Source: Steinernema hermaphroditum
Lineage: Eukaryota; Nematoda; Chromadorea; Rhabditida; Steinernematidae
DNA: 64,000 bases
Assembly: GCA_030435675.1 (NCBI GenBank)
Contig: CM059622.1
Location: 15,996,001 to 16,060,000, forward strand
Reading direction: 5' to 3'
The notes under the pieces are model-generated. The model made no database searches. It had not been told where the DNA came from and saw only the letters and a program-made list of their open reading frames with translations. Positions 51,974-62,485 of the stretch are shown here, piece by piece. The position numbers and the translations under genes are program-made. Numbering within the stretch: the first letter of the stretch is position 1; every line of letters begins with the position of its first letter.

Positions 51974-54900
51974 TCAGCTCATTCGAAACAGTCGTCCAGA
52001 GGAGGGGCCCAGTAACGATCCAGATAAGTCAGAGATCCCACCAGAGATCTAAAAGGTAATGTCTCTTGATTAGTGTTCTTACGCGCACACATACCTCTTT
52101 TACTCGCTTGACCTGTCGGCTATGAGAGACTCCCCTCTTCACCTCGTTCACAAAATGCTCGCAGTTCTCAGCAAGAAGATCGTAGTTGCAGACACCGATC
52201 CTCTCAACCGCATCGAAAACGACGTCCAGTGGTGGTTTGGCGACGGATTGGTCTTCCCTGTAGTCGTATTTATACTCATTTAAAAATTGAGTTGCTCACG
52301 TTTGAAGCGCCGAGTTGAGCATTCCTAGTCCAAGCGTAAGGATACTGTAGGCGGGAGAGCAGGTGAGAAACAGAAGGGGTGAAATGCCGGATGTCGACTG
52401 AATTTCGTCGAGTGGAGCGCGCCGCCATTCGACGTAGTCGCAGTTTGTCATTCTGGATAGGACGACCGCCCCGTTTGGTGCGTCTGAGTTGTTAGAACTG
52501 GAGAACAGTGAATCTTTGGTACCATCCTAAAGAGAGGCAAGAAAATAGGCAAACAGTCGTTAACCAAAGATACAAGTGCACCATAAAGTTCGGTCAGCCC
52601 AAAAGGCACCTCCTTAGTGAGAGGGCAAACGATAGTTGCCTTTCATTATTCTCATCCTGTTCTTATAAGCATCTCCGAGGAGACGCAGTTCCAAAATTTA
52701 TCTCGCCACTTCCATTTGAAAGAGCGGATCTAATGTTTACCTCAAACTTGGGTAATTAAACCGACGACGGTGTGGTGTGGAGGCTCTTGTGTGGTGAGCG
52801 ACTGTCTCGCCACAGCGCTGTGAGGTGCCTACTCCAGAGAAACAGAGAAATCTCTCACTGTCGCGGCGTAAGTTATGGTCGGTGTTGAGCTTTTGCACGC
52901 GGCGACCCTTCTACAGTGCGATAAATTTCTCTGTTTCTCAGGAGTAGGCACCTCACAGCGCTGCAGCGAGATAGTCGTTCCCCACATAAGTGGCTTCACA
53001 CCACATCATCTTCGGTTTAATTACCCAAGTTTGAGGTAAACATTAGATCCGCTCTTTCAAATGCAAGTGGCGAGATAAATTTTGGAACTGCGTCTCCTCG
53101 GAGATGCTTATAAGAGCAGGATGAGAATATTGAAAGGCAACTATCGTTTGCCCTCTCACTAAGGAGGTGCCTTTTAGGCTGACCGGAGTTTCTCTTTTGC
53201 ATGCGGCAAAGCGATGCGATGATATGTGTGCACGTGAAAGCGACGCGATCACACTCTCCGCAGCGTGAGAGATTTCTCTGTTTCTCTGAGGTAGGCATCC
53301 CACAACAGCGACACAGTCCCTCCCCAGGTCCTCCGCACCACATCATCGACGGTTTAATTACCCAAGTTTGAGGTAAACATTAGATCCGCTCTTTCAAATG
53401 AAAGTGACGAGATAAATTTTGGAACTGCGTCTCTTCGGAGATGCTTATTATAGAGAACTTGATACAGCAAACTCTCACCCCACACTATGATTGGCTGCTT
53501 CTACATTGCATTCCTCCTGGTGTTGGAGGCGTATTCTATCTTGACGGTCATTTTTCTGGCCCCTCGAGATGACAAAATGCGAAGTGATGTTTGGGCTGCC
53601 TATGGTATTAATTATGTGATTGACGGTGACGGCTTTCAACCACGTAAATCCTCTTGTATAACCTACCTAACGCACCTATTCCTGTGTTGGTCGTTTATCA
53701 CAACATGAGCTAATCTCAAAAAGGTGGTCTTTTCGGATCATCGGATCGGATCATGTTCCGTTAACGCCAACGTGCCCAATTGGTTAACTACAGTAACAGA
53801 GAATGGGGATATGTAGCGGGTAGCCCTCACTCACAGGTGCCATACACGCATAGCTACTCCACGACCTCATGCTTACTTTACGGAAATAGAGGCCAAATGT
53901 GGGAAAAGTCACACTTCAGAAATGGTGCCTTAAACATCACATTTTCAAGTTGACCCCCAGATTGGCATTTTCACTGCACCAGCCCAATATAATAGCGCCC
54001 GACCTACCTCAATGTCTCACATTACGATCATAAGCATCCCCATAGAGACGCAGTTCCAAAATTTATCTCGCCACTTCCATTTGAAAGAGCGGATCTAATG
54101 TTTACCTCAAACTTGGGTAATTAAACCGACGACGACTTGATGTGGAGGCTCTTGTGTGGGGAGCGACCGTCTCGTCGCGGCGCTTTGAGGTGTCTACTCC
54201 AGAGAAGCAGAGAAATCTCTCGTTCCTCCGATGCGTGCCTTTTGCACGTGGCAAAGCTATGTTGTGCGGAGGCACTTGTATTGAATGGAATGGCTGCTGC
54301 GGAGTGAATTGCATTTTGCAAACAAATAGAAAAGGATGCCGAATGCGATCCTTCAAATGCTAGGGCAAAACAAAAATACCTTGTGGATTATTCCATCATT
54401 GTGAAGTAGTCCATCATCTCCTTCAACTTCACCAATGTAAACCATGAAGTGATTGATCATTTTGAAGTATCTCTCAATCTTCGCCTCGACCAAATCACCC
54501 GGTGTCAGGAATCCTCCCTTAAGAAGGTTGCCAAGTGACATGTACTCCGTCGCTGTCGTTCTGATCGTCGTCGAGCTGGTTGGTCTCCGGGGTGACTTAT
54601 CTGGCAGATGGCCGACGACACCCTAGGGCCCAATAATTCAAAGCAGTCCATTTCTGCTTACCTGCTGACATATTCCGCTAATCCACATAAGCAAATCCTG
54701 ATCTCCACATTCAAAGGCGACTGTCAGCGCGTCACAAGAGGTTGTCTTATTGGAAGGTGACTTGTAGGAGAACGCAGATTGACCTTTCAAAGCAAAAAGG
54801 GATAGGACACTGTAATGACTTGTCTGGATGGCGTTCAGAAGAGGCGAGCGAACGAATTGGCCGCTCTTGGTGATCTGAAACGATCTGCAAAGTTTCAATC

Positions 54901-55764
54901 TTTGGGACAAGTACATATTACCTCGGCCCCTAGATACAAAGCGGCCTTAGCCATGTCTGCGAGACCCTCCCTCAGCCTGCCATAGGCGATTACGCCTAGG
55001 AGAGTGTTCTTCGTCGCCTTAACATGTTCCGAAGTTTCAGTGTAGAGAAATCCTTCGCTTTCAAAGGTCTCTTCGATCGTCAAAATTCGCAATTCTCTGA
55101 CTCCTTCGTTGCTGTAGAGGATCGTCAAACCCTCAGCGTAGAGGTAGAAGATAAGGATGGATACAATTAGGGCCTGAAAGGAGATTCACTAACCCTAAAA
55201 TTCTTCGTTTGTGAGACATAATTTTGGCGCTGTAGTAAACAAAGAAGAAAACGAAAAAGGTCACTCCCCGGCCGGGAATCGAACCCGGGTCTCGCACGTG
55301 ACAGGCGCGGATACTCACCACTATACTACCGAGGACATATAATATCAAATCTCCAAATGCCCCTAAGAAATGAGTGACAAAATATCGTTCCGTGGTTGGA
55401 TTTTTTGCAGACTTTTGATACATTTTACTGGCTCACCTTGTCCCACAAATGGGCATCGATATATTGGACCATTTCGTTAACAATCGTTCTAAAGCACTTT
55501 TTACTTTTGAACCGACACGCGATGGCAAAGTATCGATAAAGAGAAGGTTGATAAAGTTGACCTTTTTCTGATCTCGCATCCTCTAAAACATGTTATTTTT
55601 AGGTTGCTACAAGACGAAAAGTTACCCAAATGTCTCATGAACTCTTCCAAATTGTCTTCCTCAACGCATTCTTCTATTTTGTCGTGTGGTTTCGCGAAAA
55701 GAGGCCAATTGCGGACGGCAAAAGAGCGATATGCTTCTGCGTCCGATTCTGCCGTGAAAGACAT
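51974..55764 (-). CDS. Ankyrin-LRAT fusion protein
   Basis: Exons: 55764..55626, 55582..55437, 55173..54922, 54874..54662, 54622..54380, 52526..52300, 52257..52095, 52048..51974, giving 485 residues with all phases in frame. The ATG lies 3 nt after a TTCTTTAG site. Residues about 150-260 carry degenerate ankyrin repeats (KNTLLGVIAYGRLREGLADM; RSPLLNAIQTSHYSVLSLFA). Residues about 290-450 form an LRAT-type (NlpC/P60-like) thiol acyltransferase domain: TPGDLVEAKI, the His of NHFMVYIG, the second His of DGIIHK, and the catalytic Cys in AENCEHFVNEVKRG. LRAT relatives move acyl chains between lipids. A hydrophobic stretch (SPLLFLTCSPAYSILTLGLG) precedes the Cys box. The exon joining the two halves is open through the junction, and an in-frame ATG at 54541 could start an LRAT-only form. 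Intron 2 hosts a tRNA gene and intron 5 hosts foldback elements. Confidence 0.72.
52591..53449. mobile_element. Composite foldback MITE with extended arms, in an intron
   Basis: The core (52675-53112) is the AAGCATCTCC family. The arms extend outward to 52591 and 53185 with GGTCAGCC, AAGGCACCTCCTTAGTGAG and CAAACGATAGTTGCC on one side and their reverse on the other. A right-arm-only copy follows to 53449. It lies in intron 5 of the ankyrin-LRAT gene. Confidence 0.8.
54031..54190. mobile_element. Half copy of the AAGCATCTCC foldback family
   Basis: Only the left arm is present (AAGCATCCCCATAGAGACGC through ACCGACGACGACTTGATGTG), followed by internal element sequence that decays toward 54360. 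It lies in the same intron as the composite copy. Confidence 0.7.
55264..55335 (-). tRNA. tRNA-Asp (GTC), nested in an intron
   Basis: The acceptor stem pairs TCCTCGG with CCGGGGA (one G-T pair). The D-arm has GTAGTATAGTGGTGAGTAT, the anticodon loop is CTGTCAC and the B box is GGTTCGATTCC. The length is 72 nt. It lies in intron 2 of the ankyrin-LRAT gene on the same strand, and is identical to the copies at 57369 and 58654. Confidence 0.96.
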
Positions 55765-56601
55765 AACCTAAAGAAAGACGTTTTCGGAAGAAAAGCAAAA
55801 CACGAATGATAAGGGTCTGTTTTCATAGCGGAATGAAGATGGGGGTTATTTGTGAACGCACAGCGCACCCAGCTGCCGCCCAATCGATTGATCGAATCGC
55901 CGGTGCCTTCGAGTTGTTTATCAACGGTTTGAGCGTTGGAGAAGAAAACGCAAAGCAAACAACGGGGTTTATGGTTATCACCGTTTACTGCTGTTCAAAA
56001 TTTTGTAATTGCTTAAAGCGAGTTCAAAGGACTACCGTTTTGGCGCTGTTTCGAGGTGTTGGGAAGTGCGCAACACGCCTATCTTATCGGCATAATCCGC
56101 TATGATATGTGGACGATTTCTTAAAGCCTGATTAGATTTGATTAGGCCAAGTAATCAACGCAAGTTATACACGGAACCCTGTGCTAGTGTTGGCATGAGA
56201 GTCAAAAAACGCGATGTGATCGAGTTTGAAGTGCCATCTGCGAAATTGCCCCTTTTCTGTTCTCCATCGTGTAACCTACAAAGGACTATTCCAAAGTGAA
56301 TCTTGCTTATCCTGTGTATAAGAGTCGGTAGATTCACTTTGGAATAGTCCTTTGTAGGATACATAATGGGGAACAGAAAAGATGTGATTAAACAATATGC
56401 TAAATAAGACAACTAGCAAAAAATGAACCGGTGGGGAGCTGAACCTGACAGTCACTGATAGGGGATCAAGCATGCTCGCAATGACCTACGCAGATTACGA
56501 TCTGACTGCTCCACTTCCACCTCAAAATCGCGAATTTATTCTTGTCAACTACAAATGGTAGAAAGCCACGAACTGGTCCAATAAATTTATTTACAGTAAG
56601 G
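55765..56601. other. Intergenic with palindrome and SINE-like relic
   Basis: This stretch lies between the ends of two minus-strand genes. It contains a 130-bp palindrome (separate entry) and, at about 56425-56500 on the minus strand, a tRNA-derived relic with GGTCATTGCGAGCATG and GGTTCAGCTCCC, resembling the SINE at 7.8 kb. Confidence 0.5.
56252..56381. repeat. Near-perfect palindrome
   Basis: Arms of about 51 bp (CTTTTCTGTTCTCC onward, ending CCAAAGTGAATC, and its reverse starting GATTCACTTTGGAATAG) flank a 28-bp loop, with about five mismatches. Transcribed, it would give a strong hairpin. Confidence 0.8.
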
Positions 56602-58242
56602 TCAAACACTCGAAGCACTGCCAAGAAGGGAACATCGATCCGAAGCGGAGAATTGACTCTCTAAGTCCGCCTCGTCGCGCGTGTCCACTTCTGTGTGTAC
56701 CTTTCTGTTGCGCGCCCACATACAAACACTGGTGATTCCTACGAAAACGACCGCGGTGACGAGCCAAATAGCGAACATGCCCATGGATGTGATTATCTAA
56801 ATTTACCACAATGACCCATGCCTGATTGCCCAAAGTACCCCTTGTTTCGTCCATCGCTCTTCCTTCAGAACTTTCTCGTACAACTGGATCAGTTTCTCTG
56901 TCGAATCGGAGTCGCCGAAGAAAGTCAACTCGTTGGACGAGAGGCCAATTGTGGATAGTTTTAAAATATCGATGTAATACTGATCTAAAGCGACTCAAAT
57001 ATGCAGTAATCCTCTGGATGGACAAGAACATACGCATCTCACTCTCTAGCTCAGGAAAGAGATCATTTCGTGGACTCATAGTAGCCGTTTCCCACGCATA
57101 GTTGAACTTGGTATGTCGAAAATCATTTCGGAGCTGTGCCTTTTCTTCTTTGGAGAATAAAACATGTTCTTTTTCGATGAGAGAGAGGATCACTTCGAAA
57201 GAGATGGTCATTCGGACGGTCGCTTGATGGAAAAGGTACTCTTTTAGGGAGTGACGGAAGGCTTGCTTTGTGACAACTGTGCCAGGCTTGTATTTGTTGA
57301 AGAATTTCTGAAACTGGAAGCTGTGTTCTGGGCAAAAATAGGCAATACGGCATCAGAAGACAAACGTGTCCTCGGTAGTATAGTGGTGAGTATCCGCGCC
57401 TGTCACGTGCGAGACCCGGGTTCGATTCCCGGCCGGGGAGTACTCTTTTTGTGTTTTCTTCTTTGTTTTTCAGGCTAATTTCTTAATATCATTTCCCATC
57501 TTTTCTTTCAGACATCGAAACACAAAGAAGTGACGAGAAAAAGACTTGAAATAATGTCCAAAAATGCCACGAGCCGGGATCGAACCGGCGACCTTTAGAT
57601 CTTCAGTCTAACGCTCTCCCAACTGAGCTATCATGGCACACCACTCCATTTCCCATCTTAATATATTACTTACCTCGGAGTCATGGACTTGTTTCTGCTT
57701 CCCTTTGTCAGTTCTAATTTCGGCCAAGTATTTCGTAAACTCCACAAGTTCGTGTTCGACAATGTACGCCACCATACCCTTATCTCCGCGTTCTTTTGAA
57801 GCCGTGATGTTGTCGAAAACATTTAGATATAGCTTCAGCATCTCGAACGCTCTTTCCGACTCATTTCGAAGTTCCTCGATTTGGGGTTCGGGGTATTGTT
57901 CTTCTAGAAATATCTTATTTGTACCGTATTTGCCATTGTACCTTCAACCGGCTTGCAGCAAGTAAATCGAATATCCGAGTGCATCGGTCCGCCAAGTCCC
58001 GTTTTACATCTCTCCCCAAATTCATAAGTTTGCACTTGCTAAAACAGACCATAGTTTTTGTTTCAGTAGTGAACACGTACCTCTCCACAATCGACATTGG
58101 CCCATTCAACCAAAGAATCTTCGAGTGAACATGATGGGGCGCTGAATTCTTTCGGAACCTCTCGGAGTCTATCGGTCCAGCACTCGTTGCATGAAGTGAC
58201 GTGAAACAGTGAGAAAACGGCAAACGATAGCGGTATGAACAT
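56602..58242 (-). CDS. Single-pass membrane protein, paralogue of the 42-44.6 kb secreted protein
   Basis: Exons: 58242..58081, 58038..57942, 57903..57674, 57307..57043, 56984..56839, 56796..56602, giving 364 residues with all phases consistent. It has a signal peptide (MFIPLSFAVFSLFHVTSC), then ECWTDRLREVP and DIRFTCCKPVE, the same ECWxDRL...CCxP module as the neighbour. A helical ectodomain follows (ELRNESERAFEMLKLYLNVF). The transmembrane helix is FAIWLVTAVVFVGITSVCMW, followed by ARNRK and a short Ser/Asp-rich cytoplasmic tail ending ASSV. Topology and the CC module recall amyloid-precursor-like proteins, but the tail has no NPxY and the match is weak. Intron 3 (366 bp) holds a tRNA-Phe and a tRNA-Asp gene on opposite strands. 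Confidence 0.75.
57369..57440 (+). tRNA. tRNA-Asp (GTC), antisense in an intron
   Basis: Same sequence as the 55264-55335 gene: TCCTCGG acceptor, anticodon loop CTGTCAC, B box GGTTCGATTCC, followed by a T-rich terminator. It lies in intron 3 of the minus-strand membrane-protein gene, on the opposite strand to its host. Confidence 0.96.
57565..57637 (-). tRNA. tRNA-Phe (GAA), sense in an intron
   Basis: The acceptor stem pairs GCCATGA with TCGTGGC (one G-T pair). The D-arm has TAGCTCAGTTGGGAGAGC, the anticodon stem-loop is TTAGACTGAAGATCTAA (anticodon GAA), and the B box is GGTTCGATCCC. The length is 73 nt. It is in the same intron as the tRNA-Asp above, on the strand of the host gene. Confidence 0.96.
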
Positions 58243-58459
58243 GTTGACTGTTGCAGAGCTGAGATCAGTGATTAGCGCAGTATGAGGAATCGATGCGGTG
58301 AAGAATCTAAGAGAATCGCCGATTTCACACTTTTGGGCAGAAATCTCGCATTTTTTGTGAAATTACACGAACGCAGATAGTTAAAGGTAGTTCAAGAAAT
58401 GAGTGTAGAACATCAGGGCGAGCTGTATTGAAGTAGACGTTCCATGGAAAAAAAACGCG

Positions 58460-58532
58460 CCATGATAGCTCAGTTGGGAGAGCGTTAGACTGAAGATCTA
58501 AAGGTCGCCGGTTCGATCCCGGCTCGTGGCAT
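58460..58532 (+). tRNA. tRNA-Phe (GAA), second copy
   Basis: Same as the 57565-57637 gene in reverse orientation, with the shared 3' flank ATTTTTGGCCATTAATTCTT (against ATTTTTGGACATTATTTCAA in the other). It lies upstream of the membrane-protein gene. The exact 3' end may be off by one base. Confidence 0.95.
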
Positions 58533-58653
58533 TTTTGGCCATTAATTCTTGTCTTTTTCTCGTCACTTCGTTTTATTGGAAGTCGGCAACGAAAGGTGAA
58601 AAAGGATATCAACAAATAAGCGTGTGAAATAAAGAACAAACCGAAAAAGATTA

Positions 58654-58725
58654 CTCCCCGGCCGGGAATCGAACCCGGGTCTCGCACGTGACAGGCGCGG
58701 ATACTCACCACTATACTACCGAGGA
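58654..58725 (-). tRNA. tRNA-Asp (GTC), third copy
   Basis: Identical to the other two tRNA-Asp genes. Together with the tRNA-Phe at 58460 it forms the mirror image of the Asp/Phe pair at 57369-57637. Confidence 0.96.
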
Positions 58726-59794
58726 CGTGCTCATCCCTCTCTTCAGATTCCTTACTCTCTACCAGCAAAGTGGATCGTTAATCAACAGTGCTTTATTTAT
58801 CACCGATGGCTTTTGTAAAAAGTTTTTAGAAGTAATGAATAAGCGATTAAGAAACGATCTAATAAGCGCACGAAATCTTTGGTACAAGGCAATCTGACTG
58901 CGTAGATGTCAGTTTGTTAAATATCACCCAGTTAAAAAAACAGCATATTATTATATTAAATAATAGATAACTGGCAAAAAAATTTAAAAAGAGTCAGATG
59001 AAAAGGTAGGCAGTTCAAATCTCATTTGAAGAGCAAAGAAGAACATGTGGCCCGAGTGTTTTTAACGCCGCAGTGAGTCATATCGCGCTCGAAGACAGAA
59101 TGTTTTCGCACTAAAAAGATAACATGTCGCTGTTTTATATCTTTATTATTGTGTAGGATCCAACAGGACCTATCGATTAGTCGGATGGACATCATTCGGC
59201 GGGAAGGGAGGAAAATTTCATTTTAGAATTTAGAACAATGCATAAGCGGAAAAGAAGAACGAATATCTTGAGACTTCAGTAAAGAACAACGATCATAACA
59301 ACAACCGGAAAAGACGACGCTGAACAAAATGAGATTTTGATCATCAGACGCTGGAAGAGGTCACTTACGCAATGAAGCCTTTGTTACCACCCCATTCTAG
59401 CGCCGCTGCTCGGCCCATTATATTGTATATAATCGAAGGAGCCATCTGTTGCCTAATCCACTTCGATGATTGCACGCAAGTGGCATATCGATGACCAAGT
59501 CGTAAACTGACCAAATCGCTAATTTCTATCTCCGATTCTCGTTTTATTTCGATCGCCTGTTTTGTCTCTCGATTAAAATCGATTTTCGTCTGTTTCCGCA
59601 ACAGAACTTCCATTCAGAATGAAGACTATCCAGCTTTTTTGGATGTTTTGCGAACACAACTTATCACTATTGAGTCTGTGGAATTGTTAAAGATACCTAT
59701 GATGCATCCGGAGAAGATAGTGAAAGATGGAAACAATGGACAAATAAATGGACAAAGTTTATTTTTCTTTCAAACATCATAGTTTCTTGAGAAC
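58726..59794. other. Intergenic, no gene seen
   Basis: The sequence is AT-rich. A minus-strand frame at 59365-59613 has no start context or splice support. An AATAAA in the minus direction lies just beyond the collagen stop. Confidence 0.45.
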
Positions 59795-60661
59795 TTAGGC
59801 CTTGACGGCAGCGGTGCGAGGAGGACAAGGGCAGTAAGAAGCGTCGTGGCCGGGAACACCGACGCCTCCAGCGCTTCCAGGGTGTCCGTCGGCTCCACGG
59901 AGACCAGGGCTTCCAGCGGGTCCCTGAGGTCCAGCAGCTCCTTGGGCTCCGGGCTGACCAGCGGCTCCGTTGTTTCCAGGAGCTCCGGCGGGTCCAGGAG
60001 CGCCAGAAGGTCCCCTGGGTCCGGGAGCGCCACGTCCGCGGAATCCGTCTTGTCCGGGAGCACCAGGCTGTCCAGCGATTCCAGGAGCTCCGGGGGCGCC
60101 AGCGTCTCCAGCGGGTCCGGCAGGTCCAGGGCGTCCCTGTCCACCTCCGAGGCCATCTTGACCGGGTTGGCCACTGGGTCCCTGAGGTCCGGGAGCTCCG
60201 TCAGGTCCAGGGGGGCCAGGAGGACCGGCGGGGCACTGGATGCAGCCAGGGCGGACAGTGTTGAGGACGAGGGAGATGCCGGGGGCGCCGGGCTGTCCAT
60301 CGTGACCACGGAGTCCATCGTGTCCGGGTTCTCCAGCGGGTCCAGGAGGACCGGGAGGTCCGGCGGGGCAGTTGTTGGAGCGGGCGCCACAGTTGCAGGC
60401 GGCCTGGCGCTTGTTACGTCCGACGAGCATGCCGAACTGGGCGCGCTTCGTCTCTCCGGCAGGGATACGACCCTGGGCGGCGACCATGCTCACCCAGGCG
60501 TCGTTGGCGATGGTGCGGAAGTCGCTGATCTCGGTGGTCACCTCATCGTAGAGGGAGTTGATGTCCTGGTAGAGGTTGGCGACCGCCAAAAGACAGGCGA
60601 CGATGACGATTCCGCTTCCGGCCGAGGCGACGTTCACCAAGAGGTTGGTTCCGCTCGTCAT
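59795..60661 (-). CDS. Cuticle collagen, copy 1
   Basis: A single exon of 288 residues. It forms triple-helical cuticle matrix. The N-terminus is the nematode cuticle collagen type: a hydrophobic anchor ([20 protein letters not shown]), then [20 protein letters not shown], then a subtilisin-like cleavage site (RNKRQ). Gly-X-Y blocks are flanked by short cysteine clusters ([22 protein letters not shown]), and there is an interruption at [13 protein letters not shown]. It differs from copy 2 by only a few residues (for example LRGADG against LPGADG). It is on the opposite strand to copy 2, start codon facing start codon. No intron was found. Confidence 0.95.
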   Translation of the reverse strand: MTSGTNLLVNVASAGSGIVIVACLLAVANLYQDINSLYDEVTTEISDFRTIANDAWVSMVAAQGRIPAGETKRAQFGMLVGRNKRQAACNCGARSNNCPAGPPGPPGPAGEPGHDGLRGHDGQPGAPGISLVLNTVRPGCIQCPAGPPGPPGPDGAPGPQGPSGQPGQDGLGGGQGRPGPAGPAGDAGAPGAPGIAGQPGAPGQDGFRGRGAPGPRGPSGAPGPAGAPGNNGAAGQPGAQGAAGPQGPAGSPGLRGADGHPGSAGGVGVPGHDASYCPCPPRTAAVKA

Positions 60662-60750
60662 CTAAATCCTAGTTGATACCGTGTCTACTGAACCTGTAGC
60701 GAACCTTGAGGAATCAGATGATGACTGACTATTCGTGGCTTTCAGCTCAC

Positions 60751-60758
60751 TTATATAA
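60751..60758 (-). promoter_or_regulatory. TATA box of collagen copy 1
   Basis: TTATATAA lies about 90 bp before the start codon. The same box (TTATATAAG at 62389-62397) stands at the same distance in copy 2, and the flanking about 210 bp are conserved between the two. Confidence 0.65.
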
Positions 60759-60979
60759 CAGAGCGTTTCACCCTGAAACAGGTTCCACCCACGCACATTG
60801 CGACATCCAGCGGAGTGTTCTGCTATTGAAATCGGTTTTTTGAACTCCATGTTCCACTACCGGAAACATCTTTCTCGACTAAGGTTACTTTCACATACAA
60901 AAATTGTTCAGTATGAGCATTTTTGACTTGTTTTTCTATAACATCAGTTATTCATATCGTTTATTTCGGCTGGCTCACA

Positions 60980-62044
60980 TTACTGACTCCACTGAAAGAT
61001 AACGCGTTGTTTTTGATAACATGGTTTCTTGACAGAGCATATGGCCTCCATACACAGAACTGGCAAACAGAGCTGCTTCAGTTCTTCCAGAGCTCTCCAG
61101 TGGGCCGTTCTTGTTAAATGCCATCCAAACAAATAACTATGACGTTCTCTATCGTTTCATCGAATGGTCATACTCCATTACTCCTAAACTGCTACAAATG
61201 ATCGATACGATCAATCAGACTAAAAAGGTCGAAAATAATCGATCGAACTTACGCATTATTTGTCAATTTCCGGTCAAGGAAGGCGATTAGGAGACGACCG
61301 CCAATACGACCTTCCTCTGAATTAACAGTGGGACACCATACATGTCACTCAGCCAGCTTCTTCATGGAAGATACCTAAAGCCGGGTGATCTGATAGAAGC
61401 GAAAATCGGAGGGTTCCTAAATTTCGCGAACCATTTCATGGTATACGTTGGCAAGCTTAATGGACAAGGCCATGGAATAGTCCATAAGAACACTGTAGTA
61501 TGTGGATTTTTATCGTCCCAAATATGCTTATATCATTACCAGGATGGAAGTTCATCTGTCGGTTTGCCACGTTTTGTAAATGGGAAAACATGCCTGGAGC
61601 GTCTGCAAGATCAACGATACAGTCAGTGGCGACTTTCACCAGTCGATAACTCTCCGGATAACTCTGTCCATGATCAGGATGCTGACTAGGTAAACCTGGC
61701 CCGTCAAGATTTGAAGACCATTGTCGTTTATTAAGAAAAGAACCTGTTGAAAGACCACCCTTGGATGTGATTTTTGATGCGATTGACAATATTGAACCTT
61801 CCCATTTTGACATATCAACAGCTAATTGCGAGCGTTTTGCAAATCTGGTCAAACGAGGAGTTGCCTACAGCGAACAAGTTATGACATCAGTAAGATACTA
61901 ACGTATTTCAATAGTGGGTTCTCTGTTGAGATGACAGTGATACCCGGATTTGGAGCTCTCGCTGCACTATTTGCCAGCATTTTGAACGGTAGCAGAAGCA
62001 GTGGACATCGCCAAATTGGATACACCCGTGCCATTAACCGTTAA
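60980..62044 (+). pseudogene. Broken copy of the ankyrin-LRAT gene
   Basis: 61095-61290 reads ankyrin-like (FLLNAIQTNNYDVLYRFIEW, against PLLNAIQTSHYSVLSLFALK in the intact gene). Stops follow (TAG at 61288, TGA at 61318). The LRAT front at 61342 (YLKPGDLIEAKIGGF, NHFMVYVGKLNG, GIVHK) matches the intact gene. The next block is out of frame with the following one and contains stops. The Cys box (ANCERFANLVKRG near 61830) and a C-terminal hydrophobic tail (PGFGALAALFASILNG) are still readable. It is most likely a decaying duplicate; a shorter LRAT-only product cannot be fully excluded. Confidence 0.65.
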
Positions 62045-62388
62045 TCTTCATGGCGAACAAACATCATTTATGTTTTTTGGCCTTCAATATGTGATGATAA
62101 AATCGGATGTCTACAATTTTGACAAGAGGTTGCATTCCGAATAGAGAGACTACATCTGTTCTATTGGCGGCATCAGAAACGCCTTTCGGTCATTCATTCC
62201 CTGAGACTCCTTCTCTGTTCTCTCTATAGCATAAACTCTTACTTAAAGGAAAGTAAAATCGGTTCCGACGTATACCCATGTTTCCGGTAGTGGAACGTGG
62301 GACTCAAAAAACCGATTGCAATAGCAGAACACTCCGTTGGATGCCGCAATGCGTGTGGGTGGAACCTGTTTCTGGGTAACGCGCTTCG

Positions 62389-62397
62389 TTATATAAG
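62389..62397 (+). promoter_or_regulatory. TATA box of collagen copy 2
   Basis: TTATATAAG, about 90 bp before the start codon, within the conserved inverted upstream block shared with copy 1. Confidence 0.65.
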
Positions 62398-62485
62398 TGA
62401 GCTGAAAGCCACGATAAGGCAGTCATCTTCTGATTCTTCAAGGTTCGCTAAAGCTCCAGTAGATACAGTTTCAAATAGGATTTAG

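Noticed and set aside
53487..53708. A hydrophobic 73-codon frame starting MIGCFYIAFLLVLEAYS
   Set aside because: It lies in the repeat-filled intron of the ankyrin-LRAT gene on the opposite strand, with no splice or family support; it could be a chance hydrophobic frame.
59846..60676. A 276-codon open frame antisense to collagen copy 1, with the same on copy 2 (62471-63301)
   Set aside because: Gly codons (GGN) and Pro codons read backwards never give stops in that frame, so long antisense frames in collagens are expected. There is no start context or domain.
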